From: Bacteroidota bacterium
GTDB taxonomy: Bacteria; Bacteroidota; Ignavibacteria; UBA10030
Length of the DNA stretch: 6,161 nt
Direction: 5' to 3'
Assembly: GCA_003519375.1 (NCBI GenBank)
Contig: DOWV01000178.1
Location: 1,248 to 7,408 of the forward strand
Shown here: positions 1-6,161 of the stretch, in pieces
Layout of the letters: every line of letters begins with the position of its first letter
Numbering within the stretch: position 1 is the first letter of the stretch
The notes under the pieces: generated by a model
What the model was told of the DNA's origin: nothing
Databases searched by the model: none
The model's input: only the letters and a program-made list of their open reading frames with translations
Program-made: the position numbers and the translations under genes

Positions 1-486
1 GTCGCTGAGCCGTCCGGTAATTGTCGGAAGGGATCCGATGGTCATGCGTCCGATCGACGTTGAAGCTCCCGTTCGACCGGCACTCATTACTGAACTTCGT
101 TCCGCCGTGATGACGACTTCTGCAGCCTGGATCGGCTCCTCGGCCATGGAGAAATCGAGGTCAGTGGTCTGTGACAGCGTCAGGTGGACATCTTCACGAA
201 CTTGCTTCTTTTATCCTACCAATGAAACCGTGACAGTGTAGGGTCCCCCGACACGGAGGTTCGGAACATTGTATTTTCCGTTCGGCCTTGAACTCGTGCC
301 GTATGTTGTGCCGCTGGGAACGTGAACTGCTATGATATTCGCGCCGGGGAGTGCCTCACCGGTGGAGCTTACAACCTTGCCGCCGATTGCTGCAGTCGTG
401 ACGCCTTGAGCAAGAACGACCGATGTGCCAATACAGAGTAATGCAAGTACAGCTATGGGAAACCATCTCAAAGTAGCAGGTTTCAT
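1..486 (-). pseudogene. Oar-like TonB-dependent outer-membrane receptor, N-terminal part, interrupted by an in-frame TAA; runs off the left edge
   Basis: This is the beginning of an outer-membrane receptor of the kind that takes up large ligands using TonB energy. Translation starts at ATG 486-484, chosen because AGGAGG lies 5 bases upstream and because a signal peptide follows at once (MKPATLRW, a hydrophobic run, then VLA/QG at about residue 26). Residues 28-91 form a CarbopepD_reg-like beta-sandwich (GGKVVSSTGEALPGANI, then PNGKYNVPNL and TVTVSLVG). Codon 92 is TAA (211-213), where the family has Tyr (SLVGY). The frame then stays open for 70 more codons to base 1 and still reads as receptor: KKQVREDVHLTLSQTTDLDF, followed by plug-like EVVITAERSSVMSAGRTGAS. 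There is no frameshift. TAA is not a known selenocysteine or pyrrolysine codon, and the HU gene nearby ends in TAA, so this is either a recent nonsense mutation or a base-call error. Full-length relatives are about 1000 residues; the plug end and barrel are off-window. Oar-like is recognised from memory of the family, not from a search. Confidence 0.82.
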
Positions 487-491
487 TCTAG

Positions 492-497
492 CCTCCT
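492..497 (-). promoter_or_regulatory. Shine-Dalgarno site of the left receptor gene
   Basis: The minus strand reads AGGAGG, then 5 bases (CTAGA), then ATG at 486-484. This is the strongest ribosome-binding site in the window. It fixes the start at 486 rather than at the in-frame ATG at 540, which would add 18 residues (MCSLHTSIHVQLTKQEAR) ahead of an otherwise normal signal peptide. Confidence 0.85.
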
Positions 498-656
498 GTT
501 TTGTTAGTTGAACGTGGATAGAGGTATGCAAAGAACACATTCGGCTGATACGAAATGTGATTCAGAAATTTCGGAAATGGCAAAGCGAGGAGAATTCACA
601 AAACCAGGGGAATGAATGCGCGAAATCTTTGCACGGAACGGTTGAATTTGACGATG

Positions 657-687
657 CAAACCTACTCAACAAATGGTCAAAAGACAA
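657..687 (-). promoter_or_regulatory. Possible Bacteroidota-type promoter for the left receptor gene
   Basis: On the minus strand TAGGTTTG (664-657) fits the -7 consensus TAnnTTTG, and TTG (687-685) lies 20 bases further upstream, within the usual -33/-7 spacing. It would give a 5' leader of roughly 165 bases before the ATG at 486. I saw no better match between the gene and this point. Short motifs like this occur by chance, so the call is tentative. Confidence 0.35.
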
Positions 688-1161
688 GGAAAAAGTATGA
701 AGAATTTGTTCGCAGCATGTGATGTGAGGAAGCAAAAACATTTCTTCCGCGAGGCCGCGACGAAAGAAAATGAATTCACGAGAAGGTCAAGAAACGATTG
801 CGAGAGCGTACTGCAGTTAAGTCAAGTTCGATCGGAAAAATCTGTCTCTCGATTAAGAAAAAAATGTCTGGCGTCGCGTCACAGCAATCGGAATTAATTG
901 ATGTGATGAGAGGAAGAATTTTGTGGCACTTATTATCTGAATCCCGAAAATCTGAACGCGATCCTCAACTCATCTTGCCATGATCGGTTGTTCCTGCATA
1001 AACGAACGGCTTCAACAATTGTCAGGGATGCGAGGAAAATTCAAACTCCTCCGGAATGCCTGATTTTGTTGGACATTATTCGCGTTCGTAAGGCATTGAA
1101 TCTAAAAGAGATGCAAGCTCCCTGGTTGCTGTGGAGTGTGAGTGAGAGTATGCCCGTAAAT

Positions 1162-1178
1162 ATTGAACAATCTTCAAT
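1162..1178. promoter_or_regulatory. Inverted repeat just upstream of the HU promoter, possible operator
   Basis: ATTGAA (1162-1167) and TTCAAT (1173-1178) are perfect inverted copies separated by CAATC. The repeat ends 6 bases before the TTGACA of the HU promoter, where an activator or repressor could bind. It is short and AT-rich, so chance is a real alternative, and no regulator can be named from the sequence. Confidence 0.3.
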
Positions 1179-1184
1179 TTTCTA

Positions 1185-1214
1185 TTGACATTCGATTCAA
1201 AACCCTTATATTTG
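1185..1214 (+). promoter_or_regulatory. Promoter of the HU gene, Bacteroidota -33/-7 type
   Basis: TTG (1185-1187) is followed after 19 bases by TATATTTG (1207-1214), an exact match to the Bacteroidota -7 element TAnnTTTG at standard spacing. The same bases also read as an ordinary sigma-70 promoter: TTGACA (1185-1190), 16 bases, TATATT (1207-1212). Transcription would start at about 1220, giving a leader of about 100 bases before the HU start codon at 1321. No clear riboswitch fold was seen in that leader. Confidence 0.7.
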
Positions 1215-1320
1215 TTAGAGAAAACGAGGTCACTAGACGCTGTAACGATCTACGAGATTCGCTTCAAGTGTCCTTTAACTAACTACACTACTCTCCACAA
1301 AATCATTGAGAGGATTTCTT

Positions 1321-1611
1321 ATGGGAAAACCGATGTCAAAGAGCCAGATTGCAGCGCATTTGGCCAGCAAATTCGAGCTCAAGAAAAAAACAGCCGTGGC
1401 GATTCTCGAGGAAATGGCGCATCTGTCGTATCGCGAAGCGCAGAATTCCTTCACTCTGCCTGGCATCGGAAAGCTCGTGCTGGTAGCACGAAAGGCGAGA
1501 ATTGGCCGCAATCCTGCCACCGGTGAGCAGATTCAAATCCCGGCGAAAACAGTAGTGAAATTCAGGGTCGCAAAGGCAGCGAAAGAAGCTGTCCTTGGCA
1601 TAAAGAAATAA
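1321..1611 (+). CDS. HU-family (DNABII) histone-like DNA-binding protein
   Basis: A 96-residue nucleoid protein that, like other HU/IHF proteins, should act as a dimer that binds and bends DNA in the cytoplasm. Residues 5-35 form the helical dimerisation part (MSKSQIAAHLASKFELKKKT...). LPGIGKL at 46-52 takes the place of the usual LPGFG turn. RKARIGRNPATGEQI at 57-71 is the beta-arm with the signature GRNPxTGE, whose proline (P65) would insert into the DNA minor groove. The C-terminal FRVAKAAKEAV matches the final helix. The start is ATG 1321, with AGAGGA 6 bases upstream; the in-frame TTG at 1306 would overlap that site. It is a single-gene unit with its own promoter and terminator. The helical half (MAHLSYREAQNSFT) diverges from classical HU, so whether it is the main HU or a specialised paralog cannot be decided here. 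Confidence 0.95.
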   Translation: MGKPMSKSQIAAHLASKFELKKKTAVAILEEMAHLSYREAQNSFTLPGIGKLVLVARKARIGRNPATGEQIQIPAKTVVKFRVAKAAKEAVLGIKK

Positions 1612-1633
1612 ACCCTGATTCATTGGCTTATTC

Positions 1634-1669
1634 GCGCCAACAATCTTTCGATTGTTGGCGCTTTTTTTT
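1634..1669 (+). terminator. Intrinsic terminator of the HU gene
   Basis: GCGCCAACAATC (1634-1645) and GATTGTTGGCGC (1650-1661) pair perfectly over 12 bases around a TTTC loop, followed by eight T residues (1662-1669). It lies 22 bases after the HU stop codon. The stem is GC-rich at its base, and no T-run mirrors it on the other strand, so it should act only on rightward transcription. Confidence 0.96.
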
Positions 1670-1886
1670 GCCCTCGCTTCTGCTGCGCTTCTCAATACTT
1701 TTTGCCTGGTTTTTCCGGAATTTCTGCAACGCGAAAACGATTCAAGCCCGCCTGAACAAAATGATCGCCCGAATTTCAAAAGAAATCGCGAGAGATCTTG
1801 CTCGGGATTCACGGCCGCGAAGCTGCTTTTCGTGTCTCGTGAAGGCACCGCCTCAGGGAGCGCAGTTCCTACAGTCAACCAAACTA

Positions 1887-1917
1887 CTCAGTCGCTTTCC
1901 GAATGTTTGTGACTGAG
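1887..1917. repeat. Spaced inverted repeat, possible RNA hairpin
   Basis: CTCAGTC (1887-1893) and GACTGAG (1911-1917) are perfect inverted copies separated by 17 bases. In RNA they could form a 7-base stem with a large loop. There is no T-run after it, so it is not an intrinsic terminator. It lies 214 bases before the preferred LacI-family start. Confidence 0.35.
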
Positions 1918-1999
1918 GAACTTTGTCGGGCGAATCGATTCCGAACTCGGGCCGAGCAAGGCTTGAAGAGGTGGACGAAGCAGAACCTGAGATCTCGCT

Positions 2000-2013
2000 G
2001 GATCAAGTGATCC
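2000..2013. promoter_or_regulatory. Candidate operator upstream of the LacI-family gene
   Basis: GGATCAAGTGATCC is a perfect inverted repeat: GGATCA, two central bases AG, TGATCC. It lies 117 bases before the preferred LacI-family start. LacI-type dimers bind palindromes of about this length, often near their own gene. The core TCAAGTGA recurs upstream of the receptor gene at 3302-3309, which supports a shared operator. The centre is AG rather than the CG common in this family, so the assignment is inference. Confidence 0.4.
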
Positions 2014-2130
2014 GGTGATGAATAGAGAGGGATCGGCGAGCGACGATGAGCCGTGAATGAGAGAGAATTTTTCTTGACTCTGAGCAAGAATTCTTCAAAA
2101 TTGTGGAAGCCCTTCCAAGAAAACCAGTTC

Positions 2131-3177
2131 TTGCCCTCAACGATTTATGATATCGCCCGCGAAGCGAAGGTAGGGATCGGTACCGTCTCACGAGTGTTCA
2201 ATGACCATCCCAGCGTTTCCCAAGGAACGCGAGAACGAGTCCTTCGCATCGCGCATCGTCTGAATTATCGACCCCATCCGTATGCTCGCGGTCTGGCGCG
2301 GAGAAGGACGAATTCTGTCATGGCGGTGATTCCGTTCTTCACGACGTTCTTTTTCATGGAGATCCTTCAGGGCGTTCAGGCAAAGCTGAGCGAAGTCGAT
2401 ATCGACCTCATCCTCGTGGGCGTTAACCATCCGGATCAGCTTGAGGAGTCGATGCGACATCACATTCACAGGAGCAGGGTCGATGGAATGCTCTTCTTCT
2501 CGATGCAGCTTCCAGAGAAATTCGTAGCACAATCCACCTCTCCACGATTCCCCGTTGTCCTCGTCGATACAAATCATAAGCGATTCGATTCGCTGGCGGT
2601 GGATAATCAAGAAGGAGCGTACCAGGCAACAAAGCACCTCATCTCCCTGGGGCATAAGCGGATCGGCATGCTCAATGCGAACCTCGATAGCGTGCCCGCG
2701 CGTGAGCGCCTCCGGGGATTCCGCAGGGCCATGGACGAAGCCGGACTCGTTATAGAGAGCACTCTGGTCAAAAGCAGCAAATCGACGAAACTTGACGGCT
2801 TTACACGCGAAGCCGGTTTTGAGGTCATGCAACAATTTATCACCCTTGGCAGGCATATGCCGAGCGCTCTGTTTGTCTCAAGTGATATCCAGGCCGCCGG
2901 CGCACTCGCCGCCCTTGCCGACGTCGGTCTGAGATGCCCGCAAGACATCTCCCTCGTAGGTTTTGATGACATTGAACTGGCATCGCATCTCGGACTGACG
3001 ACCATGCGGCAGCCGCTGTTCACCATGGGGCACCTCGCTGCGGAAGTCCTCCTGGCCCGGCTTGACAGCCCAAACCGGGAACCTGTCCATACGATGTTTG
3101 TTCCAGAATTGGTGGTTCGGAAGACGTCGAGGAGTATTGAATCACGACTCCGTTCAACGCGGGGTTCGGCGGCCTAG
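2131..3177 (+). CDS. LacI/GalR-family transcriptional regulator
   Basis: A 348-residue cytoplasmic DNA-binding regulator that normally responds to a sugar or similar small ligand. Residues 4-24 are the LacI helix-turn-helix (TIYDIAREAKVGIGTVSRVF). The hinge helix follows at about 50-58 (PYARGLARR), with the Leu (L55) that in LacI family members enters the minor groove. Residues 61 to about 340 form the periplasmic-binding-protein-like effector domain, including VSSD near 249-252 and VGFDD at 276-280. The frame contains no ATG before the effector domain. TTG 2131 was chosen because it gives the family-typical N-terminus MPSTIYDIA and usual length. GTG 2053 would add 26 residues unlike the family, and TGA at 2047 closes the frame before it. 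Only a weak purine run (AAGAAAA, about 2117-2123) precedes 2131. It lies 163 bases before the receptor gene on the same strand, suggesting a regulator-transporter pair. Confidence 0.94.
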   Translation: MPSTIYDIAREAKVGIGTVSRVFNDHPSVSQGTRERVLRIAHRLNYRPHPYARGLARRRTNSVMAVIPFFTTFFFMEILQGVQAKLSEVDIDLILVGVNHPDQLEESMRHHIHRSRVDGMLFFSMQLPEKFVAQSTSPRFPVVLVDTNHKRFDSLAVDNQEGAYQATKHLISLGHKRIGMLNANLDSVPARERLRGFRRAMDEAGLVIESTLVKSSKSTKLDGFTREAGFEVMQQFITLGRHMPSALFVSSDIQAAGALAALADVGLRCPQDISLVGFDDIELASHLGLTTMRQPLFTMGHLAAEVLLARLDSPNREPVHTMFVPELVVRKTSRSIESRLRSTRGSAA

Positions 3178-3298
3178 CCGGGTCTCGAACGTCTCAACTC
3201 CCGGGTGCGCCCCTGCGATATCATCGCCGCAGGCGAAGGAGCCGGTTCGATAACGGGGCTGTTTTGGCCCGGAACTTCATTCAAGAAGTGAAATCCGT

Positions 3299-3312
3299 TG
3301 TTCAAGTGAGCA
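3299..3312. promoter_or_regulatory. Candidate LacI-type operator upstream of the receptor gene
   Basis: TGTTCAAGTGAGCA is an imperfect inverted repeat (5 of 6 arm positions pair around a central AG). It shares the core TCAAGTGA and the flanking G and C with the palindrome at 2000-2013. It lies 28 bases before the receptor start codon, where a bound repressor could block transcription. No clear -33/-7 or -35/-10 promoter was recognised in 3178-3340. Another inverted repeat, ACTTC and GAAGT (3274-3278 and 3285-3289), lies nearby. Confidence 0.4.
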
Positions 3313-3340
3313 TCGTTCAACACAAGGTCGAGAAAGATCC

Positions 3341-6124
3341 ATGAAACGTATCTACCGAGTTTTTGCCCATCTTGTTCTTCTGCTGTCAATGGTGGGAATG
3401 ACCGAGTCTGCATGGAGTGCAAACGGGAAGATCGCGGGCAAAGTGACCGACAAGAAAACGGGCGAGGCGCTCATTGGCTGCAATGTGGTCATTGAGGGAA
3501 CCAGCATGGGGGCGGCAACGGATATTGACGGGTTCTACAACATCCTCAATGTCCCGCCGGGGATCTATACGCTCGCTGTTTCACTCGTGGGCTATTCGCC
3601 GACGAAGATCAAAGAAGTGAGAGTAAGCATTGATCTCACCACCACGATCGACGTGCAGATGGGCGAGACAGTCCTCGATATCGGTCAAGAGATGGTCATC
3701 ATAGCGGAACGGCCTCTTATAAAGAAGGATCAAACTGCGAAGACGGCGACCATCGGCAGGGATGAGCTCTCGGCTCTTCCGGTGAACGAATTCTCCCAGG
3801 TCCTCGCACTGCAGGCCGGGTTCGTGGCTGGAAGTCTTCGGGGCGGACGAAGGGGAGAAGTTGCGTACTGGATCGATGGTGTTCCTGTGACCGATGTGTA
3901 CGACGGAAGTCAGGTCGTTGAAGTGAACAAGAATCTCGTCCAGGAAGTCCAGCTCGTGTCGGGGGCATTCAACGCCGAATACGGACAGGCGATGTCGGGG
4001 ATCGTCAATATTGCCACGCGTGAGGGGGGGAAACAATACACTGGTTCTGTGAGCGCCTATGGCGGTGACTACATTCCCCGAAACGACGGGACGTTTATCG
4101 GGCTCACAAAGTTCGATCCTCTTGCCATCAGGAATATCGAGGCGAATCTCAACGGGCCGTTATGGGGTGAGAACCTCTCGTTTTTTGTGAATGGCCGTTT
4201 CATTCATTTCGGCGGATGGCTCAATGGCACCCGCAAGTTCAATCCTCAGAATATCGCCTATACCGACAGCACGGGACGGTTCTTCCTTTCAAGGGATCAG
4301 GCCGGCGTGGGAGATGGCGAGATTGTCCCGATGAACTGGAGTGAGCGCGCCTATGGACAGGGGAAGCTGACGTGGCGTGCTACGCCGCTCCTGAAGGTCA
4401 GCTACAATCTGATTTACGACCGGAATGTAGCCCAGGCTTATGACCGGGCTTACATCTACAATCCCGACGGTAAAGGCAAGAACTACACCAACAGCACGAC
4501 TCAGATCCTCCAGATTACGCACACACTCAATGCCACCACGTTCTACACCATAGGTGCGTCACTCTTTGACAAGGAGCTGAAGTACTACCTGTACGAGGAC
4601 GCCAATGATCCCCGGTATGTTCACCCGAAAGTTTCGATCCCCGTCGACCAGTTCAGCTTCCTGACAGGGGGAACGGATTTGGGCAGATTCCAGCGATCGA
4701 CGCAGACAGCACTGGTCAAACTCGATGTCTCAACCCAGCTCAACCAAACGAATTTTGTCAAAGCAGGACTCGAATTCCGACGTCACAAGGTCTTCTATGA
4801 GAGTCTGTCGCTTCAGCCGATCGACACCCAGCAAGACATCATCCTGAGCAGGGACAGCCCTTTCATCAAAACGAGGATTCCCGAGGTCTCGTCGAATGCA
4901 CACGACGTGTATGAGCACAAACCGCTTGAGTTTTCCGGGTACATCCAGGATAAGATGGAATTCAAGGATCTCATCATCAACATCGGAGTGCGGTTCGACT
5001 ACTTCTCACCTGATGGCGTCGTTCTTGCCGACGAATCCGATCCGAGCATTTATACGCCGATCAAGCCGGGAAACCGGTTCGACGATGTCAACGGGAACGG
5101 TTTCCAGGATGCAGGAGAGAACATGAAGAGTGTCGCTGACAGGAGGGCCTATTGGTATAAAAACGCGGGGAAGAAGTTCAAGGTCAGTCCGCGATTCGGT
5201 GCCGCGTTTCCGATCACAGATCGAGGCGTCGTACACTTCTCCTACGGACATTTCTTCCAGGTTCCCCGCTTCGAGCGGCTCTACGAGAACCCGGATTTCA
5301 AGATCGGACTTGGCACCGGGAATCAGGGCGTGATCGGCAACACCGATCTCGCACCGGAGCAGACGATCAATGCCGAACTGGGAGTGAGCCAGCAGCTGAC
5401 GGACGATCTCGCGGTCGATCTGACATCCTACATCCGCGATATCCGCAATCTCACAGGGACGCGCTCTGACGAGATTGTGATTTTCGGAGGGTCGGCTTCC
5501 TATTCAAAGTACGTCAACAGCGATTTCGGATTCATCAAGGGATTCATTCTCTCGATGACGAAGAAATTCGCCGGGGGGGTTGCAGCCACGGTCGATTACA
5601 CATACCAGGTTGCGCGCGGAAGCGCCTCTGATCCCCGGGAGGCCAGAAACGCGGTCGCAGGTGGTGCGCTCCCTGAAGTCCAGCTCGTGCCGCTCGGCTG
5701 GGATCAGCGCCATACGCTGAATGCCACCGCCTCGTATAACACGCCGTCATGGGGCGTGAGTTTCATCGGTCAGTACGGGACGGGAACGCCGTATACACCG
5801 CGGCGCTCGACTGATGTAACAACGATGCTCACCAACAGCCAGGCCAAGCCGCAGTTCTTCAAGCTCGACGGACAGGCGTTCTACTCGCTGTCGTTCGACA
5901 AGCTCCGCTTCGTTCTTTTCTTCAGAGCTGTCAACCTCCTGGATATTCGCAATGAAGAGGGCGTCTTCGACGACACCGGTCGGGCGGGATTCACGACGGA
6001 TGAAGCCCGGACGATTCTCATCAATCCGCTTCAGGCAGTCAACACCGTTCAAGACTGGTATCGAATTCCGACATACTACTCGGAGCCGCGCCGGTTCGAA
6101 TTCGGAATCAATTTGGAGTTTTGA
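3341..6124 (+). CDS. TonB-dependent outer-membrane receptor with N-terminal CarbopepD_reg-like domain
   Basis: A complete 927-residue outer-membrane receptor, expected to import a ligand across the outer membrane with energy from TonB-ExbBD. Residues 1-27 are a signal peptide (MKRIYRV, then LVLLLSMVG, ending near WSA). Residues 29-107 form the CarbopepD_reg-like domain (GKIAGKVTDKKTGEALIG, DIDGFYNI, SLVGY with Y85). A TonB-box-like stretch may lie at 109-114 (ETVLDI). The plug covers about 115-230, with WIDGVPV at 177-183 and NAEYGQAMSGIVNI at 211-224. The rest is beta-barrel, ending in Phe927 as outer-membrane barrels do. An extracellular-loop-like segment at 582-593 has the spacing of an EF-hand calcium loop (DVNGNGFQDAGE). 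The start is ATG 3341, preceded by a weak AGAAAG. The LacI-family gene upstream suggests ligand-controlled expression. The domain order resembles SusC, but no SusD gene is seen, and the substrate cannot be told. Confidence 0.96.
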   Translation: MKRIYRVFAHLVLLLSMVGMTESAWSANGKIAGKVTDKKTGEALIGCNVVIEGTSMGAATDIDGFYNILNVPPGIYTLAVSLVGYSPTKIKEVRVSIDLTTTIDVQMGETVLDIGQEMVIIAERPLIKKDQTAKTATIGRDELSALPVNEFSQVLALQAGFVAGSLRGGRRGEVAYWIDGVPVTDVYDGSQVVEVNKNLVQEVQLVSGAFNAEYGQAMSGIVNIATREGGKQYTGSVSAYGGDYIPRNDGTFIGLTKFDPLAIRNIEANLNGPLWGENLSFFVNGRFIHFGGWLNGTRKFNPQNIAYTDSTGRFFLSRDQAGVGDGEIVPMNWSERAYGQGKLTWRATPLLKVSYNLIYDRNVAQAYDRAYIYNPDGKGKNYTNSTTQILQITHTLNATTFYTIGASLFDKELKYYLYEDANDPRYVHPKVSIPVDQFSFLTGGTDLGRFQRSTQTALVKLDVSTQLNQTNFVKAGLEFRRHKVFYESLSLQPIDTQQDIILSRDSPFIKTRIPEVSSNAHDVYEHKPLEFSGYIQDKMEFKDLIINIGVRFDYFSPDGVVLADESDPSIYTPIKPGNRFDDVNGNGFQDAGENMKSVADRRAYWYKNAGKKFKVSPRFGAAFPITDRGVVHFSYGHFFQVPRFERLYENPDFKIGLGTGNQGVIGNTDLAPEQTINAELGVSQQLTDDLAVDLTSYIRDIRNLTGTRSDEIVIFGGSASYSKYVNSDFGFIKGFILSMTKKFAGGVAATVDYTYQVARGSASDPREARNAVAGGALPEVQLVPLGWDQRHTLNATASYNTPSWGVSFIGQYGTGTPYTPRRSTDVTTMLTNSQAKPQFFKLDGQAFYSLSFDKLRFVLFFRAVNLLDIRNEEGVFDDTGRAGFTTDEARTILINPLQAVNTVQDWYRIPTYYSEPRRFEFGINLEF

Positions 6125-6161
6125 CCAACGCAGAAGAAACCGGGATTGTGAGAAAGTCACC

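Larger units (their letters stand above)
541..1184. other. Long non-coding region between the left receptor and the HU promoter
   Basis: About 640 bases with no recognisable gene, visibly richer in A and T than the genes around it. The best small reading frame starts at ATG 697 with AAGGA 6 bases upstream and runs to 897 (66 residues). It is very basic, holds four Cys, has little of the GC bias at third positions seen in the real genes and resembles no family I know, so it is not annotated as a gene. A 7-base inverted repeat, AATGCCT (1055-1061) and AGGCATT (1091-1097), could pair across a 29-base loop but has no T-run. No tRNA, rRNA or mobile-element ends were seen. Confidence 0.6.
1670..2130. 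other. Non-coding region between the HU terminator and the LacI-family gene
   Basis: About 460 bases without a convincing gene. Open frames on the plus strand (1623-1916 and 1652-1912) run through the HU terminator, and a long minus-strand frame (1878-1336) lies over the HU gene; none resembles a protein. The region holds a spaced inverted repeat at 1887-1917 and a palindrome at 2000-2013. From 2053 to 2130 the LacI frame is open from a GTG but encodes a non-family extension. A weak promoter-like pair, TTGACT (2074-2079) and CAAAAT (2096-2101) with 16 bases between, could serve a start at 2131. No TAnnTTTG element was found here. Confidence 0.6.

Noticed and set aside
211..213. Stop-codon recoding (selenocysteine or pyrrolysine) in the left receptor
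   Set aside because: The codon is TAA, which neither system uses, and no supporting stem-loop or machinery is seen; a mutation or base error is simpler.
697..897. Possible small gene of 66 residues starting MKNLFAACDV with AAGGA 6 bases upstream
   Set aside because: It is highly basic with scattered Cys, lacks the third-position GC bias of the real genes, and resembles no family I know. One good ribosome-binding site is not enough.
1336..1878. Minus-strand frame of 180 codons overlapping the HU gene
   Set aside because: It lies antisense to a clear HU gene and crosses its terminator; the translation is Arg-, Ser- and Cys-rich shadow sequence.
1623..1916. Plus-strand frames after the HU gene (1623-1916 and 1652-1912)
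   Set aside because: They start in or before the HU terminator hairpin, have no ribosome-binding site and encode no recognisable protein.
2188..2856. Minus-strand frame of 222 codons inside the LacI-family gene
   Set aside because: It is fully antisense to a well-supported gene and its translation shows no domain; long antisense frames are common in GC-biased genes.
3251..3275. Hairpin-like GGGCT and GGCCC around GTTTT as a terminator of the LacI-family gene
   Set aside because: The stem is only five pairs including a G-T wobble and no T-run follows, so it cannot be called a terminator.

Overview
The window is a piece of a bacterial chromosome, most likely from the FCB group (Bacteroidota, Ignavibacteriota or a relative). 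Three things point there: two TonB-dependent outer-membrane receptors whose mature proteins begin with a carboxypeptidase-regulatory-like (CarbopepD_reg) domain, a promoter before the HU gene that matches the Bacteroidota -33/-7 pattern (TTG, 19 bases, TAnnTTTG), and weak Shine-Dalgarno sites at two of the four genes. The genus cannot be told from this sequence.

Layout, left to right. Positions 1-486 (minus strand) hold the N-terminal part of an Oar-like TonB-dependent receptor that runs off the left edge. It has a good ribosome-binding site and signal peptide, but an in-frame TAA at 211-213 sits where the conserved Tyr of the SLVGY motif should be; the frame stays open and receptor-like for the remaining 70 codons, so it is called a pseudogene or a sequencing error. 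Positions 487-1184 are an AT-richer non-coding stretch with a possible promoter for the receptor. Positions 1185-1669 form a complete transcription unit: promoter, leader of about 100 bases, a 96-residue HU-family DNA-binding protein, and a textbook intrinsic terminator. Positions 1670-2130 are mostly non-coding. At 2131-3177 is a LacI-family regulator with no ATG start, followed after 163 bases by a complete 927-residue TonB-dependent receptor (3341-6124). The last 37 bases hold nothing recognisable.

How the parts may work together. The LacI regulator directly precedes the intact receptor on the same strand with no clear terminator between them, which suggests that it controls uptake of a ligand, by analogy probably a carbohydrate. 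An imperfect palindrome built on TCAAGTGA occurs both upstream of the regulator and just upstream of the receptor, and is proposed as its operator. No SusD-like partner is visible here, though it or degradation genes could lie beyond 6161. The HU gene is an independent housekeeping unit. I found no mobile element, CRISPR array, tRNA or rRNA, and no clearly novel multi-gene system; the points most worth a second look are the nonsense codon in the left receptor and the putative operator pair.
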